Origin: Flavobacterium hibisci
GTDB lineage: Bacteria; Bacteroidota; Bacteroidia; Flavobacteriales; Flavobacteriaceae
DNA: 64,000 nucleotides
Assembly (NCBI RefSeq): GCF_020026925.1
Contig: NZ_JAIQDW010000005.1
Coordinates: 186,001-250,000, forward strand
Reading direction: 5' to 3'
Shown here one piece after another: positions 8,697 through 17,755 of this stretch; position 1 is the first letter of the stretch, and each line of letters opens with the position of its first letter. Under the pieces are notes generated by a model, which saw nothing but the letters and a program-made list of their open reading frames with translations, was not told where the DNA came from and did no database searches. The translations under genes were made by a program, and so were the position numbers.

Positions 8697-9728
8697 TTAA
8701 ATCTTTTTGGATGACTCACGTATAAGCACCTGAGTATTTAAGAATGTAATTTCTTTGGCATCCTCTTCTTTAACAGATTTAAGATTTTTAATAATTAATT
8801 CGGCGGCAGCTTTACCCATTTTCTCAGCTGGATGTGTGATAGTAGAAATGTTAGGCTCAATTATTTCAGAGATAGGGTCATTATTGAATCCAATTACCGC
8901 AAATTGGTCAGGTACCTTAATTCCTCTTTTTTTTGCGGTTTGAACTGCGCTTACTGCAAGAATATCTCCTGGAGCAAAAAGTCCGTCTGGTGGTGATTTC
9001 AAGTCAAACAACTGATTACAGGCTTTTACACCATCCTCGTAAGTCATTTCCTTTAAACTAATAATAAGATTTTCTTCAACGGGAATGCCATGCTCAGATA
9101 AAGCATCGATATACCCTCTTTTACGTTCATTGTAAAGTGTCCCGAATTCTGATCCGGCAGTTAAATGAGCAATTCTTTTGCATCCTTGTTCTACAAGATG
9201 TTTTGTCGCCTTATAGCCTGCTAAATAATTATTGATTACAACACGAAAAGTATCATAATCTTTAGGTACCCTGTCAACAAAAACTAAAGGAATGTTGTTA
9301 TTTGAAAATTGTTTAAAATGTGAAGTATCTTTAGTTTCCATTGCAAGCGAACAAATGACGCCGCTTACCCGATTACTGTACAAAGACTTGGCCATATCGA
9401 CCTCCATCTGGTATGAATCGTGCGATTGCATAATAATGACAGAATAATTAGATTTTTGAGCAGCAATCTCAATACCACTAATTAATGATGATAAAAATGG
9501 CTGTGTAACCGTTGGTATCAAAATTCCAATGGTTTTCGTTACATTACCACGAAGTCCAGCTGCTAAAGTATTAGGTACAAAACCCATTTCTTTAGCTGTC
9601 TGTTTTACTTTTTTAATTGTTTTTTCACTTATGCTGTGATGGTCTTTTAAAGCCCGAGAAATTGTTGATGCTGCAAGATTCAGTTTTTCTGCAATATCAT
9701 AAATTGTTACATGCCTGTGTTCTTCCAT
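8697..9728 (-). CDS. LacI/GalR-family transcriptional regulator, likely xylan-locus repressor
   Basis: A 343-residue protein. The helix-turn-helix lies at about 8-30 (TIYDIAEKLNLAASTISRAL), followed by the hinge helix (PNTLAAGLRG, about 52-61) that inserts into the central CG of its operator. A periplasmic-binding-protein-like effector domain fills about 65-340 (TIGILIPTVTQPFLSSLISGIE; IAHLTAGSEFG; DGLFAPGDILAVSA). Four CAATCGGTTG sites surround its gene and sit at the promoters of the xylan genes, so it very probably represses them until a xylose- or xylobiose-type inducer binds. The effector is unknown. Its own upstream region (9729-9974) is shared with the divergent GH3 gene, so the operator there could also autoregulate it. 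Confidence 0.95.
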   Translation of the reverse strand: MEEHRHVTIYDIAEKLNLAASTISRALKDHHSISEKTIKKVKQTAKEMGFVPNTLAAGLRGNVTKTIGILIPTVTQPFLSSLISGIEIAAQKSNYSVIIMQSHDSYQMEVDMAKSLYSNRVSGVICSLAMETKDTSHFKQFSNNNIPLVFVDRVPKDYDTFRVVINNYLAGYKATKHLVEQGCKRIAHLTAGSEFGTLYNERKRGYIDALSEHGIPVEENLIISLKEMTYEDGVKACNQLFDLKSPPDGLFAPGDILAVSAVQTAKKRGIKVPDQFAVIGFNNDPISEIIEPNISTITHPAEKMGKAAAELIIKNLKSVKEEDAKEITFLNTQVLIRESSKKI

Positions 9729-9818
9729 GAATTAAAGTACTAAATCGATGTAAATGTACTTATTTTAATGTTATAATAATCAATTATGCATTTATTTAGG
9801 ATATAATAAGAGTTTTTA

Positions 9819-9826
9819 CAAAAATA
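9819..9826 (-). promoter_or_regulatory. Candidate -7 box for the lacI-type gene
   Basis: The minus strand reads TATTTTTG, an exact TAnnTTTG match, about 90 bp upstream of the regulator's ATG. I see no TTG at the expected -33 distance, so this is only a candidate in very AT-rich DNA. Confidence 0.3.
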
Positions 9827-9913
9827 ATAGTATTGAAAATGTTAATTTATCATATTTTTAAATATCTCTTTGAACATAATTTTTTTATTATAAAAAAAAG
9901 TTATTCCTTTACA

Positions 9914-9923
9914 CAATCGGTTG
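9914..9923. promoter_or_regulatory. LacI-family operator upstream of GH3 (CAATCGGTTG)
   Basis: The fourth copy, with the same flanks as the susC-proximal site (ACA before, TTT after). It lies 52 bp before the GH3 start codon. Its TTG (9921-9923) is 17 bp from a weak -7 candidate TAATTAAG (9941-9948). It also lies in the regulator's own upstream region. Confidence 0.68.
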
Positions 9924-9974
9924 TTTAAAATTGTATTATTTAATTAAGTTACGTATCTCTATAAAATATAGTTT

Positions 9975-12596
9975 ATGAAAACAAAAAAAATCACAATTGT
10001 AATTGCACTGATCATTTCATGCTATTGCTTAGCGCAAGAAAAGGATAAATTCCGGTTTCAAAATACCAAATTAAGTTTTGAAGAAAGAGTAAATGATCTC
10101 GTAAGTCAGTTAACACTAGAAGAAAAAGTATCTCAGATGTTAAATTCGTCTCCGGCAATCCCAAGACTTGCAATACCTGCATACGACTGGTGGAACGAGA
10201 CTTTACACGGAGTGGCAAGAACTCCTTTTAAAACGACTGTTTATCCTCAGGCAATAGCAATGGCAGCCACATTTGATAAAAATTCACTTTTTAAAATGGC
10301 CGACTATTCAGCACTTGAAGGAAGAGCCATATATAATAAAGCCGTAGCATTAGGCCGCACCAATGAACGCTATTTAGGACTCACCTATTGGACACCCAAT
10401 ATTAATATTTTTCGTGATCCACGCTGGGGACGTGGACAGGAAACGTATGGTGAAGATCCGTATCTGACAAGTGTTCTGGGCGATTCGTTTGTAAAAGGCC
10501 TTCAGGGAGATGATCCTAAATACCTAAAAGCTGCTGCATGCGCCAAGCATTATGCCGTGCATAGCGGACCTGAATCTTTACGCCATACTTTTAATGTTGA
10601 TGTAACACCATATGAACTTTGGGACACCTATCTCCCTGCTTTTAAAAAATTAATAACAGAGTCTAAAGTAGCTGGTGTAATGTGTGCTTATAATGCCTTC
10701 AGGACACAGCCATGTTGTGCTAGTGATATATTAATGACAGATATTTTAAGAAATCAATGGAAATTTGATGGATATGTGACCTCGGACTGCTGGGCAATCG
10801 ATGATTTTTTCAAAAATCATAAAACACATCCGGATGCTGAGTCCGCCTCGGCAGATGCTGTTTTTCACGGAACAGATATTGACTGTGGCACTGATGCCTA
10901 CAAAGCTTTAGTCCAGGCTGTAAAAAATGGAAAAATTAGTGAAAAACAAATTGATATTTCTGTAAAACGTCTTTTTATGATCCGTTTCAGACTAGGAATG
11001 TTTGATCCTGTTGAAATGGTAAAGTATGCACAGACACCAGCCTCGGTTTTAGAAAGTACAGAACATCAGCAGCACGCCTTAAAAATGGCAAGACAATCCA
11101 TGGTTTTGCTTCGAAATGAGAAAAACGTATTACCTCTGAATAAAAACCTCAAAAAGATTGTGGTACTTGGTCCTAATGCAGATAATTCCATATCCATTTT
11201 AGGAAATTACAACGGAACTCCCAGCAAGCTAACAACAGTTTTAAAAGGAATTAAAGAAAAAGCAGGTGCCAATACGGAAGTTGTATATGAAAAAGCAGTC
11301 AACTTTACCAATGATACTTTGCTAGTATACCAGAATCTTAAAAATCAATACGCTTACGAAGGAAAACAGGGCTTTAAAGCCGAATATTTTAATAACAAAA
11401 ATCTTTCAGGTGAACCTGAAGCTATAAGAACCGAACCTGAAATCAATAACTTTTGGCAGGAAGGAGAAGTTGTTATAAAAAACATTAAAGCAAACCAATT
11501 CTCTGCACGCTATACTACAAACTTTACGGCAGAAAAGGATGGTTCTGTTACTTTTGAACTTAGTGCAGATGATGGATATCGTTTTTTAATAGATGGAAAA
11601 CAAGTTATAAATGCATGGGACAGAAACAGATGGGGAGAAAAAACGTTTAAATTAATTACGAAAAAAAATACCGTTTATAAATTGGTTTTAGAATATTGGC
11701 AAGGTGAAGGAAAAGCCAACGTTGCATTAAATACCGGTAATTTTGAAAAAACGGATTTCAAAAAGATCGTTGATAACAATAAAGACGCCGATGCGTTTAT
11801 TTTCGTTGGGGGAATATCCCCACAACTGGAAGGTGAAGAAATGCCTGTAAACTTTCCAGGATTTGCCGGTGGTGACCGTACCTCTATCCTACTTCCAAAA
11901 GTTCAGACCGAGTTAATGAAAGCTTTGAAAACCTCTGGAAAACCAGTCGTTTTTGTCATGATGACAGGCAGCGCTATAGCCATCCCTTGGGAGGCAGAAA
12001 ATATTCCGGCAATACTCAACGCATGGTATGCAGGCCAAGCGACTGGAAATGCTGTATCAGATATCCTTTTCGGAGATTATAATCCAGCAGGAAGACTACC
12101 TGTTACATTTTACAAAAGCGATTCAGACCTGCCTGCTTTTGTTGATTACAGCATGGATAACAAAACGTATCGGTATTTTAAAGGTGATCCACTATATGGT
12201 TTCGGATATGGACTTAGTTATACTTCATTTAAATACGATCAGTTAAAAGTAACTTCCAAAATAAAAAAAGGACAGCCTGTTTCAGTTTCTGTGAAAATAA
12301 CCAATACCGGAAAATCGGAAGGAGAAGAAGTTGCCCAACTGTATATTATCAATCAAAATCCATCTGTAAAAGCACCTTTAAAAAGCCTCAAAGGATTTGA
12401 AAGGCTTAATTTAAAATCAGGTGAAAGCAAAATAATCAGTTTTACACTTTCTCCTGAAGACCTTTCTTCAATTACTGCAGAAGGTAACCTGAAACAATTT
12501 TCCGGAAAAATAAAACTTGCTATCGGGGGCTGTCAGCCAGATGAAAAAAATGAAATAAAAAACAATATTGTAACCCAGATTATTCAAATAGACTAG
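9975..12596 (+). CDS. GH3 beta-xylosidase with PA14 insertion
   Basis: 873 residues with a signal peptide (about 1-21). The GH3 N-terminal barrel contains YGEDPYLTS (158-166), the KHYAVHSGPE substrate loop (191-200) and the nucleophile D271 in GYVTSDCWAI. The SDCWA form and the DWWNETLHGVA motif are typical of the xylosidase branch of GH3. A PA14 domain (about 455-600; GFKAEYFNNKNLSGEP, SADDGYRFLIDGK) is inserted into the C-terminal alpha/beta sandwich. A fibronectin-III-like domain ends the protein (YGFGYGLSYTSF onward). It should release xylose from xylo-oligosaccharides in the periplasm. The operator at 9914 puts it under the same control as susC and GH67. A beta-glucosidase activity cannot be excluded. 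Confidence 0.92.
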   Translation: MKTKKITIVIALIISCYCLAQEKDKFRFQNTKLSFEERVNDLVSQLTLEEKVSQMLNSSPAIPRLAIPAYDWWNETLHGVARTPFKTTVYPQAIAMAATFDKNSLFKMADYSALEGRAIYNKAVALGRTNERYLGLTYWTPNINIFRDPRWGRGQETYGEDPYLTSVLGDSFVKGLQGDDPKYLKAAACAKHYAVHSGPESLRHTFNVDVTPYELWDTYLPAFKKLITESKVAGVMCAYNAFRTQPCCASDILMTDILRNQWKFDGYVTSDCWAIDDFFKNHKTHPDAESASADAVFHGTDIDCGTDAYKALVQAVKNGKISEKQIDISVKRLFMIRFRLGMFDPVEMVKYAQTPASVLESTEHQQHALKMARQSMVLLRNEKNVLPLNKNLKKIVVLGPNADNSISILGNYNGTPSKLTTVLKGIKEKAGANTEVVYEKAVNFTNDTLLVYQNLKNQYAYEGKQGFKAEYFNNKNLSGEPEAIRTEPEINNFWQEGEVVIKNIKANQFSARYTTNFTAEKDGSVTFELSADDGYRFLIDGKQVINAWDRNRWGEKTFKLITKKNTVYKLVLEYWQGEGKANVALNTGNFEKTDFKKIVDNNKDADAFIFVGGISPQLEGEEMPVNFPGFAGGDRTSILLPKVQTELMKALKTSGKPVVFVMMTGSAIAIPWEAENIPAILNAWYAGQATGNAVSDILFGDYNPAGRLPVTFYKSDSDLPAFVDYSMDNKTYRYFKGDPLYGFGYGLSYTSFKYDQLKVTSKIKKGQPVSVSVKITNTGKSEGEEVAQLYIINQNPSVKAPLKSLKGFERLNLKSGESKIISFTLSPEDLSSITAEGNLKQFSGKIKLAIGGCQPDEKNEIKNNIVTQIIQID

Positions 12597-12646
12597 TAAT
12601 AAATCTAAGTTTAATAACAACACAAGATTACATTAATTAACAAAAA

Positions 12647-14692
12647 ATGAACAAGACAATAGACCAGTTATCTGCGGATAATATTAGAGCATTAGCCATT
12701 TCAATGGTAGAAAAAGCAAATTCAGGGCACCCGGGCGGATCTATGGGTGGAGCCGATTTTATGCATATCCTTTATACAGAATATTTAAAATATGATCCAT
12801 CAGACATGCAGTGGATTTTCAGGGATCGTTTTTTTATGGATGCCGGTCACCTTTCTGCTTTAATGTATGCCCAATATCATTTGTTAGGCAATTATGAAAA
12901 AACAGATTTAGAGAATTTTAGACAATGGGGATCTGTTACACCAGGACATCCTGAAATTGACGTAAAAAGAGGTATCGAAAATACCTCAGGTCCTTTGGGA
13001 CAAGGACACGTTATGGGTGTAGGTGCCGCCATTGCAGCAAAGTTTTTATCGGCCAGGTTTGATAATTTATTCGATCATAAAATTTACGGATTCATAACAG
13101 ACGGAGGCATTCAGGAAGAGATTTCTCAGGGCGCAGGACGTATTGCCGGACATTTGGGACTGAATAATTTTATTATGTTTTATGATTCAAATGATGTACA
13201 GCTATCGTCAATGACTGATGAAGTTACAACCGAAGATACTGCTATGAAATACGAATCCTGGGGATGGAAAGTTATTACGATCGATGGTCATAGCCATACG
13301 CATATCCGTTCTGCGCTCAATGCCGCTCATGCAGAATTAGAAAGACCTACACTGATTATTGGAAGAACTATTATGGGTAAAGGATGTGTAACCGCTGATG
13401 GGGCAATGTATGAAGGACAATGCGAACTGCACGGAAAACCGATTGGCGGGACAAAAGCATGTTTTAAATCAACATTACTCAATTTAGGAGCAAATCCGGA
13501 CGATTCATTTGCTGTTTACGAAGACGTTGCTGCGCATTACAAAAACGTGTTAGCCAGAAAAACAGCAGAAGCAGCAGAGAGAAAAACAAAAATTGCTGCA
13601 TGGGAAAAGCAAAATCCTGAACTGGCAAAAAAAATCCAGCAGTTTTTTAATGGTGACCTGCCGGAACTCGATTTCAGTTCGATAGCACAAAAAGCCAATT
13701 CGGCTACACGTGATGCTTCGGCAGCAGTTTTGGGATATCTGGCTGAAAATGTAGAAAATATGATTGTTTCTTCTGCCGATTTATCCAATAGTGACAAAAC
13801 TGATGGTTTCTTAAAAAAATCTTCGGTTCTGAAAAAGGATGATTTTAGCGGTGGATTCCTTCAGGCTGGAGTTGCAGAACTTACCATGGCAGCAATTGCA
13901 AACGGAATCGCCCTTCACGGGGGAGTTATTCCGGTTGTAGCTACCTTTTTTGTGTTTTCTGATTATATGAAACCTGCCATTCGACTTGCAGCAATTCAGG
14001 AACTTCCAGTAAAATATGTGTGGACCCATGATTCCTTCCGCGTAGGCGAAGACGGACCAACGCATCAGCCAATTGAACAGGAAGCTCAGATTAGATTATT
14101 GGAAAAAATCAAAAATCACTCAGGAGATCAAAGTTTATTAGCCCTGAGACCTGCAGATGCTGTTGAAACTTCGGTAGCATGGCAAATGGCATTGGAAAAC
14201 AAAAAAACACCAACGGGATTAATTCTTTCGAGGCAAAACATTACCGACATTCCAACTTCAGGGAATTCAAGATTTGAAGAAGCTTCTAAAGCAAAAAAAG
14301 GAGGCTACCTTGTAAAAGCTGTTCAAAATCCTGATATCACTTTAATAGCAAATGGATCTGAAGTAGCGACTCTTATTGAAGCAGCAGTTGAATTAGAAAG
14401 CAGCATTAAACTAAAAATAAACGTGGCCTCTGTAATTTCTGAAGGACTTTTCAGGTCACAGCCAAAAGAATATCAGGAAAGTGTTATTCCAACAAACGGA
14501 TTGGTCTTTGGGCTGACAGCAGGGCTTCCGGTCAATCTGGAAAATCTTGCGGGAAGCCGTGGAATAGTTTTCGGACTGGATCATTTTGGTTACTCTGCTC
14601 CTGCCCATATTTTGGATGAAAAATTTGGCTTTACCAGTAAAAATGCCTGCGATGAAATCATTAAATATTTAGATGCAAATAAGTCTAACTAA
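12647..14692 (+). CDS. tkt: Transketolase
   Basis: A 681-residue full-length, single-chain transketolase of the pentose-phosphate pathway, without signal peptide. The thiamine-diphosphate domain carries GHPGGSMGGADF (27-38), TSGPLGQGH (113-121) and the metal/TPP loop GDGG-like ITDGGIQEE. The pyrimidine domain has WTHDSFRVGEDGPTHQPIEQ, and the C-terminal domain follows. It starts 51 bp after the beta-xylosidase on the same strand with no terminator between them, so the two are probably co-transcribed. This links xylose release to pentose metabolism under the LacI-type operator. Whether the genome has a second, housekeeping transketolase cannot be seen here. Confidence 0.95.
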   Translation: MNKTIDQLSADNIRALAISMVEKANSGHPGGSMGGADFMHILYTEYLKYDPSDMQWIFRDRFFMDAGHLSALMYAQYHLLGNYEKTDLENFRQWGSVTPGHPEIDVKRGIENTSGPLGQGHVMGVGAAIAAKFLSARFDNLFDHKIYGFITDGGIQEEISQGAGRIAGHLGLNNFIMFYDSNDVQLSSMTDEVTTEDTAMKYESWGWKVITIDGHSHTHIRSALNAAHAELERPTLIIGRTIMGKGCVTADGAMYEGQCELHGKPIGGTKACFKSTLLNLGANPDDSFAVYEDVAAHYKNVLARKTAEAAERKTKIAAWEKQNPELAKKIQQFFNGDLPELDFSSIAQKANSATRDASAAVLGYLAENVENMIVSSADLSNSDKTDGFLKKSSVLKKDDFSGGFLQAGVAELTMAAIANGIALHGGVIPVVATFFVFSDYMKPAIRLAAIQELPVKYVWTHDSFRVGEDGPTHQPIEQEAQIRLLEKIKNHSGDQSLLALRPADAVETSVAWQMALENKKTPTGLILSRQNITDIPTSGNSRFEEASKAKKGGYLVKAVQNPDITLIANGSEVATLIEAAVELESSIKLKINVASVISEGLFRSQPKEYQESVIPTNGLVFGLTAGLPVNLENLAGSRGIVFGLDHFGYSAPAHILDEKFGFTSKNACDEIIKYLDANKSN

Positions 14693-14744
14693 ATAAAATA
14701 AAAAATGATTTAATAGAAAATACAATTATTCTATTTTATTAATG

Positions 14745-14777
14745 AGCCTCCAAGTCGATGAATTTGGAGGCTTTTTT
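14745..14777 (+). terminator. Rho-independent terminator after transketolase
   Basis: A 9-bp stem (AGCCTCCAA with TTGGAGGCT) with a 10-base loop, followed by a run of T. It ends the GH3-transketolase transcript. I see no gene between it and the lipoprotein start at 14963. Confidence 0.88.
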
Positions 14778-14962
14778 ATTTCGTTTTTTGGTGTAAAGCA
14801 CACTCATTTTTTATACGACTTTTTGAAATTAAATTAATCTTAAAAAAACAAAAAACTGGCGTCTTCGCAATTAATTTAGTAACTTGTAGTAGTTAAGTTA
14901 TATTTTGCACTCTTACTGTGTAATTTTTTATTTGAATAAATATAAATCACAAAACCTGTTTC

Positions 14963-15538
14963 ATGAAAAAAAATCTTCTGCTATTATTTTTTACATGTGT
15001 GTTTATTTCTTGTGAAAACAAAAAAGAACTAGAACTTCAAAACAGAGAAAAAGCTTTAATCTTAAGGGAAGAACAATTAGCTGACAAGGAAGCAGATTAC
15101 CAGGCCCTGCTCATATTCCGCGACAGCATAATAGCCTTAAAAGATACTGTTAATAATCCTGTTGAACCAATAAAAGAATGGCCAAAAAACATTCAGGGCA
15201 TCTGGAACAGTAAAATGCTTTGCAGGGAGTCCAATTGTAATCAATATGTTATTGGTGATCAACGAAATGAGACCTGGCAGTTTTTATCTGATTCTAGCGG
15301 GATTTATATGAATGTTTTGAACAACAAAAAACTTATACGTGTATTTAAAGCCAGGTATATCGACGATAAGATACAGCTCGAATTTAACAGTGACAGTATT
15401 TCAAAAAACAGAATAAAAATGAATGTAGTTCTGGATGACATCAAAGAAAACGTCATTAAAGGAACACAGACAATAACGAGACAAGATAACTGCACAGCAA
15501 AATTTTCAGTAGAACTTACCCTTCCCCAAAAAAAATAA
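14963..15538 (+). CDS. Hypothetical lipoprotein with coiled coil
   Basis: 191 residues, family not recognised. The start MKKNLLLLFFTCVFISCENK is a clear lipoprotein signal with Cys17. Residues 20-60 are charged and heptad-like (KELELQNREKALILREEQLADKEADYQ), which suggests a short coiled coil. The C-terminal half (about 72-190; WPKNIQGIWNSKMLCRESNC, TWQFLSDSSGIYMNV) looks like a compact beta-rich domain with four cysteines (C91, C96 and two others). Its stop is 3 bases before the start of the antiporter gene, so the two are translationally close and likely one operon. No function is assigned. Confidence 0.8.
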   Translation: MKKNLLLLFFTCVFISCENKKELELQNREKALILREEQLADKEADYQALLIFRDSIIALKDTVNNPVEPIKEWPKNIQGIWNSKMLCRESNCNQYVIGDQRNETWQFLSDSSGIYMNVLNNKKLIRVFKARYIDDKIQLEFNSDSISKNRIKMNVVLDDIKENVIKGTQTITRQDNCTAKFSVELTLPQKK

Positions 15539-15541
15539 TTT

Positions 15542-17659
15542 ATGTTATTAAGTATTCAACACGTTAGTCTTCCTGTAGAAGATCCATTACTGAAATTCCT
15601 AATAGAACTTATCATAATTTTATGTATTCCGCTTTTATTGAATAAAATAAAAGTACCCCATCTTTTAGGTCTTATCATAGCTGGTGCCGTAATAGGCCCA
15701 AACGGATTTAATGTCCTTGCCCGCGACAGCAGTGTTGTCGTAACAGGAACAACCGGATTGCTTTATATTATGTTTTTAGCGGGACTTGAGATTGACATGG
15801 GCGATTTTAAAAAGAATAAATGGAAGAGCATTACTTTTTCACTTTACACTTTCATATTCCCGTTTATTCTTGGACTTATTGGCGGTTATTATATACTACA
15901 TTTTTCCTTGTTAACATCAGTTCTTTTTGCCAGCCTTTTTTCATCTCATACACTCATTGTATATCCAATGGTAAGTAAACTGGGAATTGCAAAAAAACTG
16001 GCAGTGAATATTACGGTCGGCGGAACAATGATCACAGATGTGCTTTCACTTGTAGTTTTGGCTGTAGTGGTAGGCATGTCACAAGGAGAAGTTGGGACTT
16101 CTTTCTGGGTTAAATTATCGGTTTCGATGTTAGTCTTTGCCTTGATTGTTTTACTTGTATTTCCAATCATTGCACGATGGTTTTTTAAAAATGTAGAAGA
16201 CAAAATCTCACAATATATTTTTGTCATTGTAATGATTTATCTGGCCTCTTTATTAGCAGAATTGGCTGGAATTGAAGCGATAATTGGTGCCTTTTTTGCC
16301 GGTCTTGCTTTAAACCGACTTATACCGATTACATCATCACTTATGAATCGGGTTGAATTTGTTGGAAATGCGATCTTTATTCCGTTTTTCCTGATTAGTG
16401 TAGGAATGTTGATTGATTTTAATGCTTTTATTCAGAGCTGGGAAACTTTGGGTGTAGCTTCGGTTATGCTGGTAGCTTCTATTGGAGGAAAATATGTGGC
16501 CGCTTTTTTTACCAAAAAAACATTCCGCCTTACCAATGATGAAGGGACGCTCATTTTTGGGATGAGCTCTGCTTCTGCCGCTGCAACACTGGCTTCTGTA
16601 ATGGTAGGCTACAATATCATTTTATCTGAAAATGAAGCAGGAGAACCTATTCGTTTGTTGAATGAGCATGTCCTTAACGGAAGTATTTTACTGATCCTGG
16701 TTTCTTGTACCATTTCATCATTTGTTTCAATGGCAAGTGCCCAAAGAATCGCAGATTCTGACAAAGAAGAAACTGTTGCAGGAGCGAGTCATGAAAAAGA
16801 AAACATCCTGATGGCTGTAAATCAAGAAAATACCGTGGAGAAATTAGTCAACCTGGGACTTCTTATTAAAACACAAACTAACAAAGACGGACTTTTTGCA
16901 CTAAATATTATCAACGAAGAAAAAAGCGAATCCTCCACTAAAAATGCAGAGAAATTATTAGGAGAAGCGGTAGAAATAGCTGCTGGTGCAGATATAAAAC
17001 TAAATCCGATTACAAGGCATGACAATGATGTAGTATCCGGAATAAATAATGTAGTCAAAGAACAAAACATTACAGATTTAATCATTGGTCTGGAAGAAAA
17101 AGGTTTTTCATCTTCCTTTCTTTACAATCTCTACAATGGTTATTTACGCAATAAGCAAATCAACATCATTATTTATCATGCCATACAGCCCGTAGCAACG
17201 ATAAAAAAATATATCGTTCTTATTCCTGCGAATGCAGAGCGTGAGCCGGGTTTTTTCCTTTCTCTTCTAAAAGTCTGGAACATTGGCAAAAATTCAGGAG
17301 CAAAAATAAGTTTCTATGCCAATGAAAAAACAAACCAGATTTTAAAAAGTATTATTAAAAAAGCTAATATTGAAGCCGTTTTTAATACAATTACAACATG
17401 GGAAGAAGGTCAGCAGGCAGCTTTTAGTTTAGAAGATGACGAAGGTTTGATAATGCTAATGGCAGAGAGAGGAATGGAGTCTTATTTTTCGCAAATGCAA
17501 AAAGTCCCGGAAATATTAAACAAAAACCTCAATAACAATAATTACATCCTTATTTATCCTTTTTCAAAAATTGATAGTACAGTAACCGAAAAAAGAGCTG
17601 TGAGTAATCTGGATGATTTTGCTGATATTGGAAAAATTATTGGAAGGATTTTCAAATAA
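15542..17659 (+). CDS. CPA2-family cation/proton antiporter with C-terminal UspA-like region
   Basis: 705 residues. The first about 400 residues are strongly hydrophobic with 12 or so membrane spans, and carry CPA2 (Na+/H+ or K+/H+ exchanger) features: HLLGLIIAGAVIGPNGFNVL (39-58), LYIMFLAGLEIDM, and the double-transporter fold with GIEAIIGAFFAGLALNRLIP. The C-terminal about 270 residues are soluble and resemble the two-part universal-stress-protein-like tail of this family (ILMAVNQENTVEKLVNLGLLI; YIVLIPANAEREPGF). It should exchange a monovalent cation for protons across the inner membrane. The ion cannot be told from sequence. Confidence 0.9.
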   Translation: MLLSIQHVSLPVEDPLLKFLIELIIILCIPLLLNKIKVPHLLGLIIAGAVIGPNGFNVLARDSSVVVTGTTGLLYIMFLAGLEIDMGDFKKNKWKSITFSLYTFIFPFILGLIGGYYILHFSLLTSVLFASLFSSHTLIVYPMVSKLGIAKKLAVNITVGGTMITDVLSLVVLAVVVGMSQGEVGTSFWVKLSVSMLVFALIVLLVFPIIARWFFKNVEDKISQYIFVIVMIYLASLLAELAGIEAIIGAFFAGLALNRLIPITSSLMNRVEFVGNAIFIPFFLISVGMLIDFNAFIQSWETLGVASVMLVASIGGKYVAAFFTKKTFRLTNDEGTLIFGMSSASAAATLASVMVGYNIILSENEAGEPIRLLNEHVLNGSILLILVSCTISSFVSMASAQRIADSDKEETVAGASHEKENILMAVNQENTVEKLVNLGLLIKTQTNKDGLFALNIINEEKSESSTKNAEKLLGEAVEIAAGADIKLNPITRHDNDVVSGINNVVKEQNITDLIIGLEEKGFSSSFLYNLYNGYLRNKQINIIIYHAIQPVATIKKYIVLIPANAEREPGFFLSLLKVWNIGKNSGAKISFYANEKTNQILKSIIKKANIEAVFNTITTWEEGQQAAFSLEDDEGLIMLMAERGMESYFSQMQKVPEILNKNLNNNNYILIYPFSKIDSTVTEKRAVSNLDDFADIGKIIGRIFK

Positions 17660-17710
17660 ACCAATAAGATTTATACCCTCTGCTAACTAATAATCCCTTT
17701 CATTTTATCT

Positions 17711-17718
17711 TAACTTTG
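17711..17718 (+). promoter_or_regulatory. Candidate -7 box for the FAD monooxygenase gene
   Basis: TAACTTTG matches TAnnTTTG exactly, about 38 bp before the TTG start at 17756. A -33 TTG is not evident. Confidence 0.45.
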
Positions 17719-17755
17719 CATTTTTAAATACCGATAATAATTATCAAGTAAAAAA

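Noticed and set aside
9736..9765. AAGTAC N15 GTACTT inverted repeat before the regulator gene
   Set aside because: Short arms and a long spacer in an AT-rich gap. No second copy seen, so it is not reported as an operator.
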